Made by a program: the position numbers and the translations under genes | The notes under the pieces: model-generated | What the model was told of the DNA's origin: nothing | Databases searched by the model: none | What the model saw: only the letters and a program-made list of their open reading frames with translations | Part shown: positions 1 through 7,100 of the stretch, piece by piece | How the letters are laid out: every line of letters starts with the position of its first letter | Numbering within the stretch: position 1 is the first letter of the stretch | Source: Candidatus Thalassarchaeaceae archaeon | Lineage (GTDB): Archaea; Thermoplasmatota; Poseidoniia; Poseidoniales; Thalassarchaeaceae | Reading direction: 5' to 3' | DNA: 8,666 bases | NCBI GenBank assembly: GCA_029250425.1 | Contig: JAQXFF010000302.1 | Span: forward strand, 1-8,666

Positions 1-207
1 GTAATCGACGTTCTTACTCTTCTTCAGCCAAAGCGCTATTTCACGCCATTTGCTTGCAGTGACTTCAATGAATACATACGGATTCTTTCGGCGCCCACCT
101 GTGTGGTTTCGGACTTCAGCTTGGACAGCATCACCGAAATCTGCAACGTCCTTGACGATTTCTTCCGCGGCAGAAAGAATCTGTTTGGTACTGACTTCGT
201 TACCCAT
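1..207 (-). CDS. nuoC: NADH-quinone oxidoreductase subunit C (NuoC), N-terminal part, cut by the window edge
   Basis: The frame opens at ATG 207-205 and stays open to the window edge, giving 69 codons that begin MGNEVSTKQILSAAEEIV. Residues around 45-60 (PYVFIEVTASKWREIALWL) fit the start of the NuoC / 30-kDa subunit, where a beta strand is followed by a helix preceding the conserved region, which lies outside the window. NuoC belongs to the peripheral arm of complex I and sits next to NuoB and NuoD near the quinone site. The call rests mainly on position: the gene starts 9 bases after the nuoB stop, in the universal A-B-C order. A GAGGGGAT-like ribosome binding site overlaps the nuoB stop codon. 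The first residues alone would not identify the family with certainty, and it cannot be seen whether the gene is fused to nuoD. Confidence 0.8.
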   Translation of the reverse strand, partial: MGNEVSTKQILSAAEEIVKDVADFGDAVQAEVRNHTGGRRKNPYVFIEVTASKWREIALWLKKSKNVDY

Positions 208-209
208 AG

Positions 210-218
210 TATCCCCTC
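210..218 (-). promoter_or_regulatory. Ribosome binding site of nuoC, overlapping the nuoB stop
   Basis: On the minus strand the junction reads TGAGGGGATACTATG, where TGA ends nuoB and ATG starts nuoC. The GAGGGGAT stretch resembles the archaeal/bacterial GGAGGTGAT consensus with a mismatch, at short spacing. It suggests that translation of nuoC is coupled to termination on nuoB. Confidence 0.45.
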
Positions 219-813
219 AGTCATCAGCGACGATAATCGGTGCGCCACGGGCTTCTGTCTCCCCACTCGGCACTGCGCCGATGCGGATAATTTTCTCACG
301 CAACTTCCCGAAGCCATCGATCAGGGCTTCTGGGCGTGGTGGGCAACCTGGAATGTAAACGTCGACTGGGATGACCGTGTCTACCCCTTCGAGAATGTTG
401 TATGACTGGTAATAGGGCCCTCCTGAAATAGCGCATTCACCCATTGCGATACACCACTTTGGTTCAGGCATTTGCTCCCACAACCGAACGATTGGGTCGG
501 CGAATTTCTTTGAAATTGGACCGTTTACCAGCAATACATCACATTGGCGTGGACTGCTTCTGAATACGACACCGAAACTTTCGGCATCAAAACGAGGTGC
601 ACCTGCTGCCGCCATCTCAAGAGCACAGCACTTGATGCCCAAGTGCAGTGGGAACAGTGACTTTCGCTGAGCCCAATTCAAAAATCGGCCACCAAGAACA
701 CCGATGAAATCCTTCATCCGTGATGCTTCAAGGGCTTTGTCATTCAAATCTCCGACCATGTCAAGAAGGCCACGGCTGCTGAACGTTGTGTAATTCTGTC
801 CTTCGTCCACCAT
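217..813 (-). CDS. nuoB: NADH-quinone oxidoreductase subunit B (NuoB), N2 iron-sulfur cluster subunit
   Basis: This is the complex I subunit that holds the terminal 4Fe-4S cluster N2, which passes electrons to quinone at the junction of the peripheral and membrane arms. The 198-residue product carries all four expected ligands: the tandem cysteines 62-63 in GIKCCALEM, Cys127 in MGECAISGG, and Cys157 in VYIPGCPPRPEALIDG. The PRQCDVLLVNGPI stretch (89-100) matches the usual PRQADV-V-G core, with Cys replacing Ala. An upstream in-frame start would give 221 residues but would overlap nuoA by about 60 bases. The ATG at 813, or its neighbour at 816, lies directly behind a GAGGTGAT ribosome binding site that merges with the nuoA stop, so the shorter form is preferred. 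The choice between the two adjacent ATGs is not certain. The gene is translated from the same message as nuoA. Confidence 0.97.
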   Translation of the reverse strand: MVDEGQNYTTFSSRGLLDMVGDLNDKALEASRMKDFIGVLGGRFLNWAQRKSLFPLHLGIKCCALEMAAAGAPRFDAESFGVVFRSSPRQCDVLLVNGPISKKFADPIVRLWEQMPEPKWCIAMGECAISGGPYYQSYNILEGVDTVIPVDVYIPGCPPRPEALIDGFGKLREKIIRIGAVPSGETEARGAPIIVADD

Positions 814-814
814 C

Positions 815-822
815 ATCACCTC
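815..822 (-). promoter_or_regulatory. Strong ribosome binding site of nuoB merged with the nuoA stop
   Basis: The minus strand reads TGAGGTGATGATG. TGA is the nuoA stop, GAGGTGAT is an eight-base match to the canonical anti-Shine-Dalgarno complement, and ATGATG offers two adjacent starts for nuoB. The site runs into the first ATG (816-814) and leaves one base before the second (813-811). The arrangement points to coupled translation and fixes the nuoB start to this spot. Confidence 0.7.
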
Positions 823-1291
823 AAATGTAAATGCGCCCTCGCTTTCGGAACACGTACCAAACACCCAGACCCATGAGACCAAGGAAAACCATGAGTGTGG
901 CTAAAGAACCGGTCGCTGCATCTACTCCGCCAGCTGCCCCATCTGCAACCGTGTGGTCAGCACTCATGGCCACAATGCCACCGAATGCTAGGAACATGAA
1001 TGCAATATCGAATACAAGGAAAATAATTGCATACCAATAATATTGGAAATGGAAGTCAATCATCGCATCCCCGACTGGGTCTGCACCACATTCGTAAGTA
1101 CTCAATCGACGAACATATAGTGATTGATCAGACTCATATCCCTTGAGCAAGAAACTGCGAAGTTTGGTAGGGTCATTTGGATCTGGCATCGGTCGTAAAA
1201 ATCGTGAAAGAACGAAGCCACCCAACGGAAATCCAATGCCTACAAGGGTCATCAAAGCAAGGGAGAGATATGCTGACGATACAGAGGGCAT
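821..1291 (-). CDS. nuoA: NADH-quinone oxidoreductase subunit A (NuoA), divergent
   Basis: NuoA (ND3 in mitochondria) is a small three-helix membrane subunit of complex I beside the quinone tunnel. The loop between helices 1 and 2 includes the conformationally important conserved cysteine segment. The 156-residue product shows helix 1 at about 7-31, the family signature YECGADPVGDAMIDFHFQYY at 66-85 followed by helix 2 with the FDI motif, and helix 3 at about 129-147. A Gly/Ala-rich acidic insert (SADHTVADGAAGGVDAATG) separates helices 2 and 3. The canonical FD-[IV]-E motif of helix 2 reads FDIAF here, so the conserved glutamate (Glu81 of E. coli NuoA) is alanine while the preceding Asp is kept. 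The start is ATG 1291, with a weak GAGG seven bases upstream. It is the first gene of the nuo cluster, and its TGA lies inside the nuoB ribosome binding site. Confidence 0.93.
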   Translation of the reverse strand: MPSVSSAYLSLALMTLVGIGFPLGGFVLSRFLRPMPDPNDPTKLRSFLLKGYESDQSLYVRRLSTYECGADPVGDAMIDFHFQYYWYAIIFLVFDIAFMFLAFGGIVAMSADHTVADGAAGGVDAATGSLATLMVFLGLMGLGVWYVFRKRGRIYI

Positions 1292-1300
1292 TTCGAAGCC

Positions 1301-1326
1301 TCAAGGGAACCCGTAGGGTTCCTTGA
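1301..1326 (-). repeat. Inverted repeat / hairpin just upstream of nuoA
   Basis: The minus strand reads TCAAGGAACCC, then TAC, then GGGTTCCCTTGA. The arms pair over 11 bases with one bulged base, closed by a three-base loop. The 3' foot ends nine bases before the nuoA start and overlaps the first two bases of the GAGG motif, so as RNA the hairpin could limit access to that site. The 5' foot shares TCAA with the neighbouring repeat. It is not followed by a T-run, so it does not look like a terminator. Confidence 0.6.
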
Positions 1327-1340
1327 TTCGTTCGAATCAA
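1323..1340. repeat. Perfect 18-bp inverted repeat upstream of nuoA
   Basis: The plus strand reads TTGATTCG-TT-CGAATCAA, two perfect 8-base arms around a two-base centre, about 40 bases upstream of the nuoA start. The symmetry and size suit a binding site for a dimeric regulator. As RNA the two-base loop would be too tight, so the hairpin would open to about seven pairs. It overlaps the neighbouring repeat by four bases (1323-1326), so the two RNA structures would compete. Confidence 0.55.
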
Positions 1341-1388
1341 AGAGGCATCATAAGCATATCCGGCAAGACTTCGGCTGAGAGTAGGGAC

Positions 1389-4082
1389 TTACAGTCCAAA
1401 ACTCCGGCGACGGTTGCGCCAAATTGTGAGTAAAATCATGACTCCGAGGACTCCCAAAATTGACCATGTGACTGTGTCCCATGTTTCAGCAGAAAATCCG
1501 AATACACTGTCATCCAGAGTTGCCTTAACAGTCATATCAACAGGTTGTGCCGCTACAGGTGCGCTCTCTGGAGTTACGATAAGTGTGAACTCAAATTCAT
1601 CATCAAGCACCATTTCCACAGGTGGTTTAACTCGAACACGAACTGTTGAAGATTCGCCTGGTTCAAGCAATAAATCAGTTTGTTCGATGTCAATAGTCCA
1701 ACCACGCAATCCTTCAGTAGATGAAATTTCAATCTGCTCTTCGATATTACCGCTGTTGGTAACTGTTACAAGGAAATCTGAAAAGTCTGGGTGTGTGATA
1801 TTTTTCATTGGCCCGCCTTCAACCATTACATCAATATCGTGTACGGTTGCAATTGATACTACGATGTCTACGCAAGATGTTACTGCTGCATTACGCATAG
1901 ATGCTACACAAACGCGCACAACACCTGCTTCACCATTCATGCTCTGATCAGAACCCATTACACTGAGTGTTAGATTTGCATAATAAATTACAGAATCATC
2001 AGGGAGAGTGAAAACACCAGGGGCCAATTCTTCCGCATCAGAACTCAAGGTTGCTGAAATTGTAGAATCCATCCCTTCAATTGTGAACAGCGCCTGCTCA
2101 ACATAGGGCGATGTGCCGATATCACTGAAGGCAAATGCAACAGTTGTTTGACCTCCAGGTGGAAGAGTAACGCTCATTGAATCGGGAGCACCTTGTGGTT
2201 CAGCCAAAATCAATTGCATCATGTAATCATAATTTGAGACTCGAGCAGTGACTGTGGTCGTGTATTCGTTAGAAGGAGACGATACAATATTAATTTTAAT
2301 CTCAACTTGCAAATAATCTCCTTCGTCCTCACTTTGAATGTGAATTCGCAAGAAAATCTGTTGTGATTGACCTGCATCGAGGGAGATCTGAGTTACTTCA
2401 TTGCCAGAATTGTCCACAAAGAGAGATTGCCAAGAAGGTGATGCGCAGGAACCTGGTTGATTGGGGTCACAAGCTCGTAAACGGAATGAATCCTGCACGT
2501 TGCCGTTGTTGTGAACAGTTAATGGGAAATCAATGGACTGATCACTACGACCGGTTTGATCTGTGGAAAGAACGGTGCCATCAACTTCGTGACGCTCAGC
2601 AACGGATACTTCGAGTGTATCAGAAATCTCCACTGATGAATCTCCACCACTTGTGACTACGACTGTGATTGTCACAGTGTCATCAGCAAGTGCATCAAGG
2701 GGGACAAAAACCTCAACAGTAACGCTCTGTTGATTGCCATTATCGTGCTTACCAGGTAAAGTGAGGCTAGAGTCACTCAGACTCACAGTCCACCCGCTAG
2801 GTACTGGACTGTGGCCAATTGTGAAGGAATCCACACCATTTCCTTGATTGGTAACAGATAGCCCTGTACTTTGAGAAGTTCCAGGTTCTACATTGTTGAG
2901 ATAATTGGATGCTAGGGAAGCACTGCCACCATACGATTGGCCCACGGTAACAGATAACGTAGCCGTGCAGCGCTGACTGCTGCCATCAAGAGCACGGATT
3001 TCGATTACTGTACTTTCACCAGCAGGAATACTGTCATCTGGCGTTACATCAAACGAAAAGGATGTTTGACCATTTCCATTATCATAGGGCAAATTTCGCT
3101 GACTGACATCGGGCGTAACCCAATTGGCTTTGGAACCGGATTTCCCAAATCCAACGGTCCAATCACTGTTGCCAGCATTTGTGAGCATGAAATTACCAGA
3201 CTGGGAAGCCCCTGGAGCGATTGTCATCGAAGACGGAGAAAGTGAGGCCTCACATTCATGAAGTTCAGGGATATTCAGAGTGACTGAAAGATTGTCTTGG
3301 GCAGCATCTGTACCCGGAGGTGGTGCAGGAGCGGTGACTGTGGCGCGAGTAATGAAACAATGAGAACCTGCTTCGGTCTGTTCACCATCTGGGACTTCAA
3401 CCGTGACGGTGACTGTCTCTTCATCATCAGAATTCACAGTTACCTGTGCAGGATCTACCGATGCCTCCAAACCATCAGAACGGCAACTGGAAGAATCATC
3501 CATCTCAACGGATATGGTTTCTTGGGTTTGTCCAGTGTTTTTGACAACAATTTCCCATTCGACCTCCTCGGATTGACCATTGTAATTTCTGGTTGCCTGA
3601 CTGGTTGAAAGTTCAACACCTTGAGCTGCATTTCCAGAACCCTCACCCTTTGTCGTTGTCACTACAACATCAGCCTGTGCTGGCGCACCAGGGGTTCCAG
3701 GTTCAGCGGGTGAGGCCGTGGCGGTCACAGTAGTTTCACAATCATCAGCGGTCGTCTCACTCGAGTCCTCAGTGACGTTTACAGTCAAAGTTACCTGCTC
3801 ATTTGAATTCGGTGAAATGACACCGGATACTTGCTCAATTGTGCTGGTATAACCTTGACATCCGCCAGCTTCTTGACTGGTTGCCAATTGTACAGTGATA
3901 TCTTCATCACCTGTATTTCGAACCGTGATTGTATATTCGGCTGGTGTGCCTGGAGAGGCTTCCTTAGAAGATGAATCTGATGTCAGAGTGACGGCTGCTT
4001 CAGCAGTAGCATATGGGCTCGCAATCACGAGCAAAAGCAGTGCAACGACGCAAAGACTGCGGCCGCGCGCGGGTGTGCGCAT
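1389..4082 (-). CDS. Secreted, membrane-anchored surface protein with about seven Ig-like (NEW3/CARDB-type) domains
   Basis: I do not recognise a specific named gene. The 897-residue product starts MRTPARGRSLCVVALLLLVIASPYA, a signal peptide cut near residue 28. Ig-like beta domains follow, with the N-x-G signature of NEW3/CARDB/DUF11-type modules at N56 (VRNTGD), N182 (VKNTGQ), N302 (LTNAGN), N412 (VTNQGN), N525 (VHNNGN) and N776 (VTNSGN). A divergent domain at about 620-745 lacks the signature. Cysteines come in pairs within domains (75/115, 200/242, 277/372, 538/546, 725/737), which suggests disulfides outside the cell. A transmembrane helix spans about 871-888, followed by WRNRRRSFGL, so the C-terminus is cytoplasmic. 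The protein is acidic, rich in Ser/Thr, has only ten lysines, and carries sequons such as N102, N264, N703 and N761. ATG 4082 was chosen because it gives a clean signal peptide. A start at 4250 would overlap the protease gene and bury that peptide. A structural or adhesive surface role is inferred. The protease gene ends 47 bases upstream. Confidence 0.85.
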   Translation of the reverse strand: MRTPARGRSLCVVALLLLVIASPYATAEAAVTLTSDSSSKEASPGTPAEYTITVRNTGDEDITVQLATSQEAGGCQGYTSTIEQVSGVISPNSNEQVTLTVNVTEDSSETTADDCETTVTATASPAEPGTPGAPAQADVVVTTTKGEGSGNAAQGVELSTSQATRNYNGQSEEVEWEIVVKNTGQTQETISVEMDDSSSCRSDGLEASVDPAQVTVNSDDEETVTVTVEVPDGEQTEAGSHCFITRATVTAPAPPPGTDAAQDNLSVTLNIPELHECEASLSPSSMTIAPGASQSGNFMLTNAGNSDWTVGFGKSGSKANWVTPDVSQRNLPYDNGNGQTSFSFDVTPDDSIPAGESTVIEIRALDGSSQRCTATLSVTVGQSYGGSASLASNYLNNVEPGTSQSTGLSVTNQGNGVDSFTIGHSPVPSGWTVSLSDSSLTLPGKHDNGNQQSVTVEVFVPLDALADDTVTITVVVTSGGDSSVEISDTLEVSVAERHEVDGTVLSTDQTGRSDQSIDFPLTVHNNGNVQDSFRLRACDPNQPGSCASPSWQSLFVDNSGNEVTQISLDAGQSQQIFLRIHIQSEDEGDYLQVEIKINIVSSPSNEYTTTVTARVSNYDYMMQLILAEPQGAPDSMSVTLPPGGQTTVAFAFSDIGTSPYVEQALFTIEGMDSTISATLSSDAEELAPGVFTLPDDSVIYYANLTLSVMGSDQSMNGEAGVVRVCVASMRNAAVTSCVDIVVSIATVHDIDVMVEGGPMKNITHPDFSDFLVTVTNSGNIEEQIEISSTEGLRGWTIDIEQTDLLLEPGESSTVRVRVKPPVEMVLDDEFEFTLIVTPESAPVAAQPVDMTVKATLDDSVFGFSAETWDTVTWSILGVLGVMILLTIWRNRRRSFGL

Positions 4083-4129
4083 GAGGTGGCGACAGGATAA
4101 CCCCCTCAAAAGGGCGCCTGCTTGGTGGT
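4083..4129 (-). other. Short spacer between protease and surface-protein genes
   Basis: These 47 bases contain no recognisable terminator. A GAGGGGGTTAT stretch lies about 14 bases upstream of the surface-protein ATG, too far for a normal ribosome binding site. Co-transcription of the two genes, possibly with weak or leaderless-type initiation of the second, is plausible but not shown. Confidence 0.3.
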
Positions 4130-7100
4130 TCAGGAACTCACCTCCTCGACAAAGGTATTCACATTGGCTTGACAATTGCGACAGTTGACCAATGCAGAAG
4201 CGCTGCAAGCATATTCGGATTCGTGGTACCGAGCGCCACAACCCGGACAAGCACGGCGTGTTCCCGCTATGGGTTGGTTACACCCCCAACAAACGACTGA
4301 AGGAACCGATTTAGGAGCATTTACCACTCTGCTTGCACTGAATGCTGCGGGGGATGGAGGGGACATTGAGGGAGGTGAGTTTCCTTCGCGAAGACGTACG
4401 ATGAGAACGCCAGCAGCAGCCAAACCTAGAATGATGAATATGAGTAAACCAATGACTGCAATGGTCGTCCCTGTTCCACTGCTTGTATTGCGAGAGGGAT
4501 CACTAGAGACGTCAACTGTTGAAGAGTGACTTGAACCAGGTGTGCTTGAATCTTCAAAGCCAAGTACGATTGTTACTTCACCAGGTGAATCAGGGACAAT
4601 TTGAACCCGAATACCTTGCGATTCACCAATGGCCAAGTCAATCAGGTCTGTGCCATCGATTTCCGCAGAACAGCCCTTGGGCGAGTCAATGATTAATCTC
4701 TCTTGAATGACAGTGTTCCCAGTATTGAGAATTTCAAAGTGTAGAAGAGATGATTGCCCTTCCATTGATTCTTCCATCGAGAGAGTCGTCCAAATGACAC
4801 TGGGGCTCGCATCAACTGGGATGAATGCACTCGCTGATTTCTCGACACCATCTGCATTGATTGTCAAGCCAATCTCGGGTTGCCATCCAGCCATTGCAAA
4901 GCTTGGGGCGATGACGATGCAATTGGCTTCGACAGAACCGCCCGCTGAAATCTGTCCTACTGGATCACAAATGCCTTCCCAGGTCGAATCTGGTAAATCC
5001 ATACTCAAACTGGGCGTCCAAGCCGAACTACCGTCATTGAAAATGAGCCAATGGCCAACAAAACCTGGCGCCCCAGTGGGGATTTGTAAAATCGAATCCC
5101 CCTCTGAATTGGTAAAGCCAGTTAGGGTCAATACGGGTTTGGCTTCTTCGACAACATCCAATTGGCCCTCCCATGAAATTCGATAGCCATCTTGGGTTGT
5201 GAGGTGAAGGGTCAAAGGACCACCCACTGCCAACCCATTGCCTTCCAAACCCAGCATGTAAGATGAGGATTCACCGGCAGGTATGGTCACAGAATTTGAA
5301 CCTGCAATCACCGACCATCCACCCGGACGATCGTCAACATTGGGGTAGAATGTCAATTCCGTATTGCCTTGATTTGAAATCGTGTACTGAAGATATACGG
5401 TTGAATCAGGACGGAGTACGCTGGGGTTGGACTCAAATTCGATGAATGCTGAATCAAATTCAATGACCTCCATCTGAATTGTATATGCCCATGATTGAGT
5501 GGGATCAACCTGAGATGTTACGCGTAAGATTGCTTGTAATGTCTGCCCTGGTGAAGGTGGAACACCCAACTGGGGTGTAACTGTCAAATCGACTGTGCGA
5601 GCCCCGTTGACTGGAATTGCACCCGTTGAACCTGATGCTGCACCAATGGATGAACCCAAATTATCGAGACCTATCCACCAACCAATCGGTGACTCGACGA
5701 ACAAGTTGTAACCTTGTAGTCCATTCCCTTCATTTTGGACATCAATCTCGAATGATGTCGGTATGGTGGGATGAACCTGTAATGTTGAGAACGGTGCTTG
5801 GAAGTCCACTCCAGGCAATATTGGAACGTTGAGAGATAATGTCAATGGGAATTCGATATCATTGTCTTCGTCCCGAGCAGTAATCGTCAATTGGTAAAGA
5901 CCGGGAGCTGGAGATTCATCATGAACAAGTGTAAAACCGACCGTAGACGATTCTGAACCTTCAAGGGCGAAACTAGTCTGTGTGAATGATGTAAACCATT
6001 CATTCATCATTAGCCCGTTGTTGACCCTCATGGCTGTTGAGGCACTGATTGAAGCATTGGTTGAGATGAGAGCGGTATTGCGGATTTGCAATTCCCATGC
6101 GGTACTTGTTTGACTCGACTGCTCAATTTCAATCACTGTTTGTGGTGTAGATACCCGTACACCTGGTGCGCTGACCGCAACTGGAATCTCGAAGAGATTG
6201 TTGTCTTCGTCAATCTCTTCCTCAATATTATCGGGATCGATACGAATGGTAATCGCCTGTGTTCCTTCATTCAAGGGAGTCCAATCCCATGTCGCCCAAC
6301 GAATCATGCCCGGCCCCAAATCAATCTCAATATCCCCTAGATTTTGAGTTCCAGCAATGGCTTCAATTCGCAATCCATCCGCACTGCCACCACCTTGATT
6401 CTCGATTTGGATGGAAATCTGACAAACTTCGTTCACCTGAGGAATTGCTGTCGACAATTGGAAGGAGGTGGGGATTGGAAGAGGATCGCTGCGCAAATCA
6501 TTGACTCCTGCGCCCCTGACTGCGAGGGCGAAAGGTTGGTCGCTGCGCTGACCTCCATGTGACACATCAGTGATGCTAACATTCCAAACACCAGCAGATG
6601 CTTGGTCAATCAAAACGACTTCGACATTGTTTACATCATCGGCATCGCCACCGGTAGTTGAACGACCATTGGCGAAATCATTGCCTTTGTAGATCGTCCC
6701 ATCCGGTGCAGTGATGACCATATCCAGATTATTTTGCAATTGTGTTGATGACCAAGTGCTTCCTGGGTAATCCGACCATGTCAAGACGGCTTTGAACGGT
6801 GTATTGCCTCGGCTCAGATTGAATTGATACTCTCGAGTCTGCCCACTACGGATGGTGTTTCGATCATCGACCCAAACACCTGTATCAGTACCTGGAATGA
6901 GCGTATTGGCTAGATTGATGCGCCCCCAACCCTCATTCATGTTCGGGATATCACGAGAACCTGTATCTTCTGCTCCAAGAATCAACATTCCTTTGATCAG
7001 GGCACCCTGAGGAGAGGGGCGTCCTGCAACTTCCATCAGATATTCACGAATCAGAACTGAGGCCCCTGCTGCATTGGGTGCAGCCATTGATGTCCCACTG

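Larger units (their letters stand above)
1292..1388 (-). promoter_or_regulatory. Non-coding leader between the surface-protein gene and nuoA
   Basis: This 97-base gap is the longest non-coding stretch in the window and precedes nuoA. It holds two inverted repeats and, next to nuoA, a weak GAGG Shine-Dalgarno-like motif (1302-1299, seven bases from the ATG). A weak AT-rich GCTTATGA element around 1350-1357 could be a TATA box but is not convincing. No T-rich archaeal terminator follows the surface-protein stop on the minus strand. The gap probably carries the nuo promoter or leader, which is an inference from gene layout. Confidence 0.4.

Noticed and set aside
814..882. Upstream start of nuoB at 882
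   Set aside because: It would overlap nuoA by about 60 bases and add unconserved residues. The GAGGTGAT site clearly sets the start at 816/813.
1348..1358. Possible TATA box (GCTTATGA on the minus strand) for nuoA
   Set aside because: It is a weak match to the archaeal TATA consensus with no clear BRE, so it is not reported as a separate feature.
1385..1397. Small inverted repeat GGACT-TAC-AGTCC across the surface-protein stop, considered as a terminator
   Set aside because: It has only five pairs with a three-base loop and no T-run after it on the minus strand.
1414..1947. Plus-strand open frames opposite the surface protein and the protease, the longest being 177 codons
   Set aside because: They lie antisense to well-supported genes, have low-complexity Ser/Thr-rich translations mirroring the sense codons, and show no domain or ribosome binding site.
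4083..4250. Extending the surface protein upstream to a start at 4250
   Set aside because: It overlaps the end of the protease gene by about 120 bases and puts a 56-residue non-hydrophobic stretch before an otherwise perfect signal peptide. ATG 4082 is far better.
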